Of a stretch of DNA of 64,000 nt, positions 53,270 through 64,000 are shown in pieces. The notes under the pieces are model-generated. The model was not told where the DNA came from. It searched no databases and saw only the letters and a list, made by a program, of their open reading frames with translations. The stretch spans positions 2,108,001 through 2,172,000 of the forward strand of contig NC_091976.1 in the NCBI RefSeq assembly GCF_036711975.1, read 5' to 3'. The DNA is from Onthophagus taurus. Taxonomy: Eukaryota; Arthropoda; Insecta; Coleoptera; Scarabaeidae. The position numbers and the translations under genes were made by a program. The stretch's first letter is position 1; each line of letters opens with the position of its first letter.

Positions 53270-56005
53270 ATGTTGAAAACACTCGGTTATTACCTTTTAG
53301 AAAAAAGTATGCGCAAATATATGATATGGCCCACCTCACACGGAATGAGAGGATACGGAGTAATAATTTTAATAGTTATAAATCTGGTTTGGGGTTTTTA
53401 TCCCTTGATAACGGAACTTATGCGTGAGTATTAATGTTTATATCCCTTGTTTTAATGTCGTCACTTTAATCATTTCAGATTACAAGACGAATTTCGCAAA
53501 GCTACTGTTTCATTTGGAACTTACTGCGATAGGCGCTATAACTCTGTTTGGTAATATTCAATTACTACGAAATCGACGTAGTTTGCTCGAAATAATTGAT
53601 TCATTAAGTGATTTTAATCATTTCGGTATCCCAGAAAGAATAAAATTTATTGAAAAAAATATAAAAATTATACTAAATATTATTCATTATGGAGGATTTT
53701 TTATAGGATATGCTATGGCATATTATGTTATGTTCGAAAATAATTGTGCCGGTATTATAAATACTAAAGATTGTTTTATTATCGAATATTTCGTTCCACA
53801 TCATTTAAAACAGTACGAAATAACATTAATAATGTTATTTCAAATATATTTTTTGGGTATTTCAATGAATGTTATATTTTCTGGGTTGTTATTATATAGT
53901 TACTCGATGGAATTGTTAATCGCTCGAATAGAACACCTTAATAATGTAATCGATAATATACATTTGAACAGAAATAAGAAGAGAAATTTTAAAATTCTGC
54001 GACCGATTTTCTTATATCATCAAGATATTTTCAGGTAATTTTGCACACACTAGTTACATTGCCAATATATATGATGTGTTGCGGTTTTAGAATGTTTGAC
54101 TGTGTTAAGGGATTCTTTGTCAGTTATATCGTGCCTACAAAAGTTTGCGTTATAGTTTGTTTAACTATGTCTACTACTGAATTTGTTCTGGTTTGACACT
54201 TCACATGATAATTTCAATTAATTAACCAAGTAATATTTTTAGGAAAAGAATTTAATAAGTTGCTGGATGATTATTATGTACTTCTTAACGTTATTTTTCT
54301 TCCATACTATTGGACAAAGATTTATCACAGCGGTAAGAATAAATTTTTTATATTATTAAATTATCGATTAATATACAAATGTTTGTTAAGTATGGAACCG
54401 GCTGAAGTCATATTTCCAAAAGTACTTATCGAATCAATACGAAATTTGAAATGTGAATTTGTCTAAATAAAACCTTTTGTTAAAAAAATGAGCACCACAG
54501 GTCAAACTTTCGAATGATGTCAATTTTGACTAATGGTGCTATTTAAATAAAATCAAGTAGGCGTTGCATCTTGAAAAATTGGATTTTGTTTAGTCAAATT
54601 CACATTTCAAATTTCATGTTGATCCGACAAGTACTTTTGGAGATATTAAGCGGTTCAATGCTTAACGAACACTTTGTATAAATAATAATTATACATATAC
54701 ATAGGGTCTTTCAACTAAAAGATTAATTTTAAATTAAAAGAAATGTATAGTATTTGTAATACCTGCCAAATCGTTGCTGGAACGTTGGCGTAGATCTTAT
54801 TTTTTAACATACTCCTAAGAAAAAAACTTCAATAATGTTAAATCACACTATCTCGTTGGCTAATTCATATCTCCATTTCGGGAAATTACACGTCCAAGAA
54901 TTTTTTTTACGCAATAGAGTTATTATTATCGTTCGGGAATGCAATTCATTCTTTGCAACTATCATCATTTTCAAAGAAGTAAGGTCCAATCACTCCGCCA
55001 ACCTAAAAACCGCTCCAAACTGTCACTCGTTGTTAATGAAGTGTTTGTTCGACCATTTCTTTTGGGTTTTCAGAGCCCACAATCTGATAATTTGGCTTGT
55101 TGACATAACCAGACTAATGAAAATAATCCTCATTACTCAGAATAAATTTGTTGAAAAAATGGTGATCTTGTGCGTGCATTGTGAGCACCCAATCAGCGAA
55201 TGTATGACGTTGTCCGTGATCTTATGGCTTTAATTCTTGCGTCAGCTGGATTTTGTAAGCTTTTAACGCAAAATCTTTATGCGAAATACGGTGCAAACTG
55301 GTTTTTGATAAGCCTAATTCCTGTAAACGTATATATATTTTCAGCAGACCTGGCCGGATGAATACGAAATGACCGAAATTTCTGGATGACAACTAGTACC
55401 TCGCACATCACGCACGTCCTCTTGCTTCTTATCCTGTCATGCAGGCTTAAGCCTATAATAGTTCTTAGTGTTCTCATCTCTGTAGCTTTGACGACTTATT
55501 TGGTTGTTACTGTTTCGGGTCTTGTTTCGGCTGCGTATGTTAGCGGTGGTCTTACACAAGTTTTATAGATTCTTACTTTGCTTTTTACAGTCATGTGTTT
55601 GTTTTGCTATATAATGTCCCGTTGGTGTGGCTACGGCTATGGTTGCTTATGATTTTACTGCGCAGTCCTCTCCAAAACCAAATACAGCTCAAAAAACTTT
55701 ACGAACTGTCTCCGCGAAATTTTTACCATTTCTATAGTGAATTTTTACTCTTTAAAATTGGAAGACCCTTCATATAGGTATTTAACAATTTGTTACCAAA
55801 TTTTTAATAGGTGGGTAGTGTTAACGATGCAATTTGTAATGTAAATTGGTTCGATTCGGATGTTTCAACACGTAAAGATGTTTTATTGTTGTTGTGTATG
55901 AGCCAACATACAGTCGCCATGGAAGTCCCATTGTTCGGCAAATTATCACATACCGCAGCAGCTAAGGTAGTTATTGTATATAATTATTATATAATTGTAT
56001 TGTAA
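53270..56005 (+). CDS. Odorant receptor (insect 7-TM), five exons: 53270-53423, 53479-54034, 54091-54190, 54243-54332, 55811-56005
   Basis: The joined exons give 364 residues, and every junction keeps frame (phases 1, 2, 0, 0). Exon 1 begins MLKTLGYYLLEKSM. Exon 2 holds most membrane segments, with ELTAIGAITLFGNIQLL, NIIHYGGFFIGYAMAYYVMF and FQIYFLGISMNVIFSGLL, and ends YHQDIFR, the usual site of the first OR C-terminal intron. Exon 3 (MFDCVKGFFVSYIV) uses a weak GTTTGA donor. Exon 4 (MYFLTLFFFHTIGQRF) matches the sixth membrane segment, and exon 5 has AICNVNWFDSDVSTRKDV and PLFGKLS, the conserved OR tail. Insect ORs are ligand-gated cation channels that work with Orco in antennal neuron membranes. 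Exons 3-4 are the least certain. The final exon could instead splice at GTAGTT (55967). Confidence 0.8.
54700..55310 (-). pseudogene. Mariner-like transposase relic in OR intron 4
   Basis: The minus strand reads HKDFALKAYKIQLTQELKP, HTFADWVLTMHAQDHHFF, NKFILSNEDYFHQSGYVNKP and VGGVIGPYFFENDD, then a degraded stretch to IYANVPATIW. The motif order is that of mariner-family transposases. The first catalytic Asp (SDEAHF in relatives) reads SNEDYF. Several stops. The plus-strand 132-codon frame here is its antisense. Confidence 0.72.
55380..55600 (-). pseudogene. RTE-type LINE tail fragment in OR intron 4
   Basis: VRIYKTCVRPPLTYAAETRP, then ATEMRTLRTIIGLSLHDRIR on the minus strand match the C-terminal region of RTE ORF2, also seen at 20150-20590. 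Short and truncated on both sides. Confidence 0.75.
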
Positions 56006-56930
56006 TAATTGAGAGTACGAATGATATTTTTGAAGGAATACAAAATGGTTTATGGTTTCTGCAATTGGATTTTAACCGTAATGAAACAACGAATCGTTTA
56101 AAATTTATTAATCTTATAAGATCTAAAGTACATATTTATGGTACAAATGTTAATAGTGGAAAATACCAAATATGTAATAATTGAAATAGTAATTGTTATT
56201 TATTTGTTACATAGTATAACAATAAACACTATAAAGAGTTTCTAATCTATATACCATTATGTGCCTTATTTATTGGACATTATGTCTCTACCTTATCATA
56301 TGCAATTTTACAGAAACCACATGTGTTTGCTGCGAACATCAACTCGTTTTACGTCGATTTATGTGGATGATGAAGAGTGTTGTAAATTTTAATGTATCTA
56401 GAGCAACATGCGCGGTGTGGTGAGTTTGAATGTTTTGATATATTACGTTTTTGGCACACGTTCAGGAGAAGACTTTTATATTAGCGCAATAAATACATTT
56501 TGGAGAAATTCTCTACGACGAAATCGTGTTATTTCAGTGTTATTTCTTTTAGTGGTCTACATAATCTTTCTATTACAGCATGAGAAGAATTAATACATTA
56601 ATATTGCCCTATTGATTGAATGCTTATGTACACTTCTATGTTTTAAGCGAAGTAGTTTTTGGATTAGCAAAAACAAACATTTAATTCCATATTTATTTGA
56701 CTTGCTTGGAACCTGTTGCCTACAGGTACATCTTTCTCGATGTCAACGACATCCTTGGAGTAAACATTCCAACGTATCCTCCTTAATTACTTGCTCCTAT
56801 ATTGTTTGAGATGTTCTTTGATATTTTTATGCTACATCTGGAAGGGAACATAGGCGTAAGAGAATGGGGGAGAGGAAGTTATTAGGAATAGGGAAATTTA
56901 GAGGAAAATAAATCAATAAGGGAGTTATGC
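56006..56930. other. No gene seen
   Basis: AT-rich sequence downstream of the receptor. Small plus-strand frames at 56408 and 56612 have no domain and no splice logic linking them to the receptor. A second receptor fragment was looked for and not found. Confidence 0.45.
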
Positions 56931-56934
56931 AACG

Positions 56935-57800
56935 TTCAATTCCGGCAAAGAGAATTGGAGGCATTGGTGACGATCCAGCAGAAATTCATTTTACACGCCA
57001 TCAGCTTGAGATGATAGAGCCTTTGGACCTTCTCAGAAGAGTTCAGAAGGCAGCGATCAGGTTGGTTGTTGGCATCTGAGAAGTATAGGACGAAAAATGA
57101 GGAGGGGCATGATAGAAAGGAAGATGAAAAAGACGGTGGACAGGATTAGACAAGACCTGGCCGGGTTACTTACGCGAGAGTCGAGGTAAGTACGAACAAG
57201 GAGTTCAAAAGCGGGTTCGTGGAATAAGAATGAGAATATTGTAATTATCAGAGTTACTTTACTGGATGAAGCAATTGGGTAAATGAAAGGGGGGAAATCC
57301 CCGGGATTGGCCGGGATTTTTCCACAGTAGTTGGTGTGGTTGATCTTGTTGCCTATGCTGACGATATCGTGGTGTTGGGGATAGCCGTTCGGAGGTCGAT
57401 AGATTGCGATCAGCTACCTTGGAAAGTTGAGTAAATGGGTGGATTTTAACAGGGTACAAATATCGAAAACCAAGACACAAATGATGTTTATAAAAGGCTG
57501 CATGCAGAGGAAGCCAACAAAATTCTGAAGCTGGATGAGGTAAGTGTGAGGTATTGTGAGAGTGTGAATATATATATATATATATATATTTTTTCTTTAT
57601 AATAATGTATTGTATGGTTGAAAATAAAGGATTTATTATTATTATTATTATTATTATTAATTACTTGGAAATTGTGATGGATGAAAAATTGTGTTTTGTA
57701 GCGCATTTGGAGTATGTTAGGGACAAAGTTGTAATTTTGGTGGAGCGAATGAGAACACGTATGAGAAATGAATGGGGGTTCGAGTAGGACTGCAAACAAC
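56935..57800 (+). pseudogene. R1-type LINE fragments
   Basis: At 57320-57390 VVDLVAYADDIVVLGIAV is the catalytic palm box. From 57430, in another frame, WVDFNRVQISKTKTQMMFIK and PTKILKLDEVSVRYCESV, then YLEIVMDEKLCFVAHLEYVR. The string KTxxMxxKG...YLxxxxDxxLxFxxHxxYVR is typical of R1-clade LINEs. At 56935-57060 RELEALVTIQQKFILHAIS resembles the far C-terminus but lies upstream, so pieces are out of order. GC content is higher than the surroundings. Confidence 0.65.
57562..57656 (+). mobile_element. Severely 5'-truncated LINE tail with (ATT)n end
   Basis: About 95 bases comprising an (AT)n run, TGTATTGTATGGTTGAAAAT, AAATAAAGGATT and (ATT)9. They interrupt the R1-type frame between CESV and YLEIVMDEKL. 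The layout of AATAAA followed by (ATT)n matches the 3' ends of LINEs I and II, so this is probably an almost empty 3'-end insertion. Confidence 0.6.
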
Positions 57801-57805
57801 CTTAA

Positions 57806-58125
57806 AATATAGAATCTATTAGATCTGATGAGGATCGATATGGGATGAGAATAGGTTAGAAAAGGATAGGGGTGACCATGAGGCCCAGAGTAGTGCGTTT
57901 TCAAAATGACATCATGTTTTGAAATCCTCGTCTATCTGCTGGGGGTTTACGGGGTGGGGTGTAATATGGAACCTATTAAATATGATGAGGATCTATATGG
58001 GGTGAGGATAGGTTAGAACAGGATAGGGGTGATGTCCATGGGACCTAGAGTAGTGCGATTTCAAAATGACATCATGTTTTAAAGTCCTCGTCTATCTGGG
58101 GGTTTACGGGGTGGGGTGTAAGGTT
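57806..58125 (+). repeat. Tandem duplication, two 160-bp units
   Basis: GTGCG at 57893 recurs at 58053, with AATGACATCATGTTTT, CCTCGTCTATCTG and GGGGTTTACGGGGTGGGGTG in both units. The units differ at about one base in ten. Confidence 0.85.
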
Positions 58126-59450
58126 GTTAAGAAATAAATATAGTGGTTTATGTGTGGTCTGAATTTGGTCATTTAAACATGTTAGATCTGGGTTGTTATG
58201 TATCAACTTTCCAATTTCGTATTCTTCCAGGATTTCCATAAGGTAGCCCTTGTTAAGATGATGCAATATTTTTATTTTCACATTTCAACTTATATACCCC
58301 ATTGTTATCCAATTTGTTTATTCTGTCTTTGTTATTTATGAGTAGGCTGCCTATGGTCCTGTTGGGATTATCTGAAATCTGAATATCGTGCTGTTTCATA
58401 GTTTGCTTTATTTTGTTATTAATATTTCCTTGGTACCTAATGTACCTGTAGTTTTTGGTTTTCTGTGTCTGCTGAGTTTTTAGTTGGGTATTATTAATTA
58501 GGTTTTGTTTATTTTGATATTTGTAGACAAGTTTATCTATTATGTTTCCTGGAAAGGCGTTATTTTTAGCGATATCTTTTATTATTTCAATCTCGCTGTT
58601 AAACTTTTCTTTACTCAAATTTGTTTTAAAGGTATGTATTAACTGTGTATGCAAATGTATTAACTCATTTTGTGAGTTAAATTATGGAAGGAGTCGTATG
58701 GGATCGTAGTGTTAATCTGAGTGGGTTTGCTATACACTTCGAATTGGATATTTTGGTTTGTTTTGTTTATTGTAAAATCAAGAAAATGTATTTTATTGTC
58801 GGCTTCAAGTTCTAGTGTAAATTGAATTTCTTTGTGTAGTGTGTTAATATACTGATGTATACTGTCAATAACTTCTTTACTGTCCTAAAATATCGTCGAC
58901 GTAGCGTTGCCATATCAAAATATTATTGACAAAAGGGTTTTTTTTTCATTCATTATGAAGTTATTTTCCATCTCATTTAAAAAGACATCAGCTAGTAACC
59001 CGCTCAAAGGTGAGCCCATGGGGGGTCCCTCCTCATAGGTGCATTTCATAAATATGTTTTTACTAGCGTTCTTATTTTCCATTTGTGAGTTGAGGATGTT
59101 TTCAATAATCGTTAAAGTCTGTCCAGTAGGAATGTTAGTGTAGAGGTTTACTACGTCAAAGGATAAAATGGCGTTTTTGACTGGTAGGTTGGTGTCTATT
59201 AATTTTTGAATGATTTGTTTTCTATTTTTAATTGTATATTTGGGTTCAAAGGCTATATTATTTTTAAAGAATTGTACCAGAAACTTTGAAATGTTATATG
59301 TGCTGGCGTCAGTAGATGCTATTATGGGTCTTATTGGGTGGTTTATTTTATGTAATTTAATGAGGGAGTACAACCTGGGTGTTTTTGGGTTCATTGACAT
59401 TATATTCCTAGTGTTAATACATATTATATTTTTTAAGTGTCTTTAACCTC
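58126..59450 (-). pseudogene. Penelope-like element: reverse transcriptase with truncated GIY-YIG region
   Basis: The minus strand reads NPKTPRLYSLIKLHKINHPI, RPIIASTDASTYNISKFL, AILSFDVVNLYTNIPTG, EEGPPMGSPLSGLLADVFL, then after a frameshift the catalytic RYVDDIL (YVDD codons 58892-58903) and KIHFLDFTIN. These are the Penelope-like polymerase motifs in order. The linker domain (58654-58253) ends GVYKLKC, which normally opens the GIY-YIG endonuclease. The frame then jumps to HHLNKGYLMEILEEYEIGKL, which normally lies after it. Most of the nuclease is therefore deleted. The N-terminus is missing beyond 59450. Confidence 0.85.
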
Positions 59451-61402
59451 ATTGACAATTTTTTCAACATTTGAAAAAAATTTTCAATATTTTTTTGTAA
59501 TTATTATCTTTAAGAAATTTTTCTGTTTTATTACTAAGTTTTATTTAAAATTACTAACAAGGGAAGTGTCACAACTGTGTCTCACCGATTTCGATGCAAT
59601 TTGGTACAGTCATAGAATGGGCCAAAATAAGGTTCGTACATTTTTTTATACGTGCGGTAAAAGCCCCTGGGGCGAGTTATAGGGGTTGAAAGTTTGGAGA
59701 AAAAGTACGTTTTCACTTATATTTTAAAAATGAAAAGTGCTATCAAAATTTGGTAAATTGTAACTGATATTCATTTTAAAAGAGCTTTCTTTTGATGTAT
59801 CACACATATACCAGAGGGTTAAGAAGGGCGAACTACCCCTATTTTTTTGGAATTATTTAAAAACCACCCTATCGATTTTGGCGGCATTAAGTATACTTCC
59901 AGCACGTTCAAAAATATTAGTTAAGGGTTTTTTCCCATTCGCTCTAGATCATCCCCAGCGAAGTTACGGGGGTTAACATGTAACCACTTTTCGTAAGAAT
60001 GATGTGATAAAATTGTCAGGTATTTTGAAAATACTTTAACAAAACCGTAAATTAGTCGCACAATAAAATGTTTAATGTAAAATAAGGCATAATACACCAT
60101 TTAGGGGTGGTTGGGGTTAACCACCCCCTTAAAAATTAATTCTATCCCGGGCATTACTTGTTGATTACGGCGAAATTTGGTACTGTGTTTGTTTTATATT
60201 TGAAGTAAAAATTTTTGAAAATGGTTATAAGGGTTACAAATTAGGGGTAGTTTTTTGTTTATACCTCGAAGATGAAAACTGCCATCGTAACTGTGGTATT
60301 GTTTTTTAAAAATCTATCTATCGATGTTCCACGAGGTAAACTACCCTCATTTTCTTTAAATAATAAATATAAAACTACTAGATAAATAAGATATTTTATT
60401 TATTTATGAGTTAAAAAGCAACTGACAAAAAAAAATAGTTCAATATACCAAAGAAGTTTATTCTACATTACTAATTGACGTTTTTTATGTTCAATGTTAA
60501 ATTTATTCTTTCATTAATTTAACACTTTTTTCCTATCTTCTATAAAATTCCTTTATTAATAAAGGAAAATTAATGAAAGAATAAATAGAAATTCTCTATC
60601 ACATCATTAACATTGTTAAGTTTATTTTTATTCTACATAATGTTGCCAAAAATACACCTACCAAAAAAATTTTGGCACAATATTTGTTTTTTTAGTGCCG
60701 CTTGCTAAAGGTCATTTCTCAAAATAGTTTTTTCTAGTATAAAAGAACGTGTGCCCAGTGGGTAGATTTTAGTTTCAGAGCAACTGACAGAAGCAATGCT
60801 GCTTGTGAAGTATGCTGCTAAATTAGTGGAAAATAATCAGAAGAAATCGTGAGCAATAACCCTAGACTTATCGGTGAAAAATAATACAGAATGTATATCT
60901 GAAGATTAAATTTTATTTACAAAATTTTTGTTCTCAACGACCTGTTTCGATTATTCTATAATCGTCTTCAGGTTGTTCGCGTCAAAAGGGAATTCAATTC
61001 TTGAAGAAAACTTGGAGGCATGTCACTTCCTAAAAAACCCTAGACTTAATAGAGGGGAATGCTGCCAATTTTCATTGGTTAAAGTTTAAAAACCAATAAA
61101 AATTGTTAAAAGGTTTAGACGCGTAAGTGAGTAAACAATTGACAGACAGTTCGTTCGAGATCTTAATAGTGATCACTTGGCTCATCTTAGGGTTCCAGTT
61201 TGGCTTTTGGTTACCAGGACTTTCCTTCCAGACGATCTTTTGAGTTTCCTTAGTGAGCCAATTCATTTGCTCGCTATTCATTTTGGTTTGTTTTTAGTTT
61301 CTTACACACCACTGTTATATGTTTACTAGGGCATAATAGGAGGTTGTTTTGTTTTATGTTTTAAATTAGGAGTGGTTTAGATAATTTTATAGCAACCTTC
61401 AC
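59451..61402. other. Non-coding interval with unclassified repeats
   Basis: 59560-59700 and 60100-60330 look like degraded non-autonomous repeats (GTCACAACTGTGTCTCACCG; AATTTGGTAC occurs twice). An inverted pair TTTATTCTTTCATTAATTT with its complement lies at about 60504-60584. The minus-strand frame at 61072-61281 has no domain. The 5' exon of gene copy B is not recognisable here. Confidence 0.45.
60944..60971 (-). ncRNA. Hammerhead-like core motif, copy 6
   Basis: On the minus strand CTGAAGA (60965-60971), then a stem GATTAT / ATAATC with an AGA loop, then GAAAC (60944-60948). AAATAAAATTTAA follows about 25 bases on. The sequence just before CTGAAGA and just after GAAAC is also mutually complementary over about 7 of 8 bases, which would favour a simple long hairpin over the three-way hammerhead fold. 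Confidence 0.38.
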
Positions 61403-61517
61403 ATCTAATTACGTTATCCAAACAATATATACAGCTAAATGTTATTATTCGATAAACATCAACTTATCTCATAAATTCTATAACTGGTTGTTAATAATTA
61501 TTTATTTCTTTTTCCAG
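61403..61517 (+). repeat. Start of the duplicated block, copy B (matches 21618-21726)
   Basis: TCTAATTACGTTATCCAA begins the homology in both places, about 110 bases before the acceptor. It includes GATAAACATCAACT and TTAATAATTATTT. Upstream sequence is unrelated, so this is the duplication breakpoint or the limit of detectable similarity. Confidence 0.7.
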
Positions 61518-64000
61518 TAACTATAGAGGACGTTATAATAATAACTACAATAACAACAACGACAGTACAAATTACAGAGGATACAGAGACTATAATCGAA
61601 ACTGGGATTTTAATAATCCACACTATAGACCCAATAAATATCAGAATTACAACAATAAACCATATGACAATGACATTGAATTATATCATAACAAAGCCTG
61701 TTATTCTAAAAATACGGAACCACATGTACAACATTCTTTAGAGTCTCCGATAGAAACTGAAGTGATAAGTGATAAAGAAACATTCACTGATATGGAAGAA
61801 ACAACATATGATTTTGTGGTTGTAAGTGATTCCGAGGATAACATAGTACAATCGAGCGTGGAATCTATCTCTCTATGTAGTAAACAAAATAAAAATGATA
61901 TAGATTCAGTTAAACTGGACTTTTGTGGTATTAAAGCCTTTGATAAGGAGAATCAAATACTACAGCAAAGCAAGCAACAATCTCGTGAATTAGATACTTG
62001 TAAGCATAATGAAGAAATTGTAGTGGATTCCACTGAAAATATTGTAACGGGGAAAAATACTTCACTCTGCGTTTCAAGTTCCCAAGATTTATGCATCTCA
62101 AATAAGCATGCTGAAGAGGATCATCAACCAGATAGTACCACAAATGAGAAAGTCCAATTAACAACACCCCATCTCGAAGTAAGTGTACTAATGTCATCTG
62201 ATGCTATTAAGGCTCTTGATAAAGAATTGGAGAATATGAAAACTTATCCACATAATAAAAAGGATCATGTTGAAGTGGCAGTAGTTTGCGTTGATTCTGA
62301 AATTGCAAATACACTGAGAAACATGGATGCTAAAAGAAAAGGAAAACCGTTTAGGAGTAAATCTTGTTTAAAATTAGCCCGAGTTGAAAAATTAAAGAAA
62401 AAACGATCGAAATCTTTGTCGGATTCAGTTTCCACCGATATCCAAAATTCTAAAAGTAAATTTCGGAACACAACCACATTAAATTCAAGATATAATAAAA
62501 AGTCAACCACACAACAGCCAAAACGAAGAAGCAACGTAAAAAAACATCATGGAAAATCAAACAATGACTTCACCATATACAATAAACCACATTTAATTGA
62601 TTTACCAGATGACCCAACAAAAATTTACGCAACATTGTCTTCAAATGATCCAAGAAGTAATTACAAAAATAAAGTTATTTCCAATCCAAATACCATTAGT
62701 AATAAGCGACGAAAGACGGAAGACCATCAGAATTATCATTCAAAAATTTGTGCTTTAAAAGTTGGAAAAGAAGAAACTCGGAAAACATTAAGTTTGTCTG
62801 ACATGAAACGGATAGGAAAACGAAGACGTAAAACAGAACCTTCGTTTTCCACTAATAAAAACAGTAAAATACATTTCGCGAAGGAAACATCCGAAAGAGT
62901 AATGATTGATCACATTAAACCGTTTTCTATAAAAACTCCAGTGAAACATACAGCAAAATTAGTGCGTCAGTATTTAATACATCCAAAAAAATACTACCAA
63001 AGAGCAATAATTTTAGAACCTGTTAATGTACAAAGCGAGCCTAAAATAATTAAAACAACACCGGACATTGAAGAGCTTATAACAAAATTCGCAGAATATC
63101 TTACGCTGTTTTGTTTAACAACTAAAAGCATAAAATTAATGTCTACGTTAAATGGCGAAGATCACACATTATTAAGCTACCTGGAAGGGGTGAAAGAAAC
63201 ATTTAGAAATAGTTGCAAGCTTATTCCATATTCAAATATCGATATCAAAGAACTCATTACGAAAGTGTATAAAAAAATTATTTTGGCGAGTATTGGTTGT
63301 TCACACCTGGACATTACATCTGCATTAAAAATTACTTTTGGTGATGTCGCTTATGGATTAGGTAAAGAAATTATTCGCTTAGTAAAGGATAACTCCAAGT
63401 CTATTTTTATTAAGCATGAAATGATTGATGATGATTGTGTAATAATTGATGTTAAAAATGGTGAGTTTATTAAATTAATTGAAAAATCTTTTTAAAATAA
63501 ATTTGTTGAATGAATTAAAGTACTATATTAATGCATACATTTATTTTTTTTATAGAAGTCGAAGCTCGTTCTACTACATCTACTTCGCCAAATATAACCC
63601 AATCACAAAACCAAATTGAAAAATCCAACCACCAAATGAATATGCCGATTCCAGTTCATACAAACACAACAAATAATAGAAATCCAGATAGAGTTTCTAA
63701 TTTAAACAATGTGTTAACATCAAATCCCAAACTTGTTCAGATGCTTACTTCAAATAATGAATACTCAAGTTATTCTGGATTACAACAACTTCAAACAGCA
63801 CATTTTGAATATGCTAATCAACCCATTAATAACAACCAGCAAACTGTGAATGGAACTATAAATCAACATATAGCGCTTAATCGAACTGTTCTTCAACAAC
63901 AACCGCTTCAACAGCAAGTATATCAGCAAGTACCTTATCATTCTTCTGAATGTCAACCTCAACGTATCAATGAAATGGTTTATCAACCTCATACACCTAG
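61518..64000 (+). CDS. MYND-gene paralogue, copy B, truncated by the window (exons 61518-63460, 63556-beyond)
   Basis: Same structure as copy A: acceptor TTTTTCCAG, phase 2 entry, donor GTGAGT at 63461 and acceptor TTTATAG at 63555. The exon starts with about 77 codons rich in Asn, Tyr and Arg (NYRGRYNNNYNNNN and YRGYRDYNRNW), absent from copy A. Then follow DFVVVSDSED (61810-61839), an extra 52 residues around ALDKELENMKTYPHNKKDHV, basic clusters (KLKKKRSKS, PKRRS), the helical region (ELITKFAEYLTLFCL, ITSALKITFGDVAYGLGKEI), DDDCVIIDV and a Q-rich tail. No stop or frameshift is visible over 2.4 kb. The MYND exons would lie beyond 64000. The GTG at 61762 is not a start. Confidence 0.75.

Noticed and set aside
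54835-55233. 132-codon plus-strand frame
   Set aside because: Antisense of a mariner-like transposase relic.
56408-56809. Second odorant receptor fragment downstream of the first
   Set aside because: The small frames show no OR motif and no splice logic.
1-64000. CRISPR array, bacterial operon or endogenous virus
   Set aside because: No regularly spaced repeats, no operon-like gene packing and no viral genes seen; the repeats are transposable elements.

Overview
This window is AT-rich, intron-bearing eukaryotic DNA from an insect. The support is one insect-type odorant receptor gene plus insect-style Jockey, R1, RTE and CR1-like LINEs, mariner, hAT and Penelope-like elements. A beetle is plausible from the general look of the repeats, but I cannot prove the order. 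Short spliced exons, GT-AG introns and decayed transposons explain almost all of the sequence. I saw no bacterial gene, CRISPR array, rRNA or convincing tRNA.

Only two kinds of host gene are supported. (1) A gene duplicated in direct orientation about 40 kb apart: copy A (exons between 21727 and 27152) and copy B (61518 to the window edge). The protein has an N/Y/R-rich start (copy B only), an acidic segment with a SUMO-interaction-like DFVVVSDSED motif, a long basic linker, a conserved helical region and a Q/N-rich tail. In copy A it ends in a MYND-type zinc finger assembled from two small exons. The copies differ by indels of 231, 156, 12 and 3 bases, all multiples of three. (2) A five-exon odorant receptor at 53270-56005, readable as 364 residues; its fourth intron holds mariner and RTE debris.

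Layout. 1-2545: Jockey-type LINE with a long open frame. 2546-9900: foldback element, Penelope-like fragments split by two MITEs, and a tyrosine-recombinase relic. 9900-14280: repeat family, inverted repeats and MITEs. 14280-20600: CR1-like LINE (minus strand) broken by a foldback element, RTE fragments and an LTR-like repeat. 21600-27500: MYND gene copy A, with LINE and mariner debris in its introns. 27600-34000: inverted-repeat element, hAT element with exact 8-bp target duplications, and Ty3/gypsy pol remains. 34000-42900: repeats, Jockey fragments, a small hAT MITE and a TA-flanked foldback. 42960-50650: three LINEs apparently nested inside one another. 50670-52640: mariner, integrase and LINE fragments. 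53270-56005: odorant receptor. 56900-59450: R1-type LINE and Penelope-like element. 61400-64000: gene copy B.

The least expected signal is a small motif seen at six places (5270, 28121, 29587, 38596, 41319, 60944). CTGANGA (or CCGATGA) is followed by a hairpin and then GAAAC. In four or five of the copies the hairpin sequence differs but still pairs, as expected of a hammerhead-ribozyme-like core carried by retroelements. I could not run a covariance search, so this stays a hypothesis.
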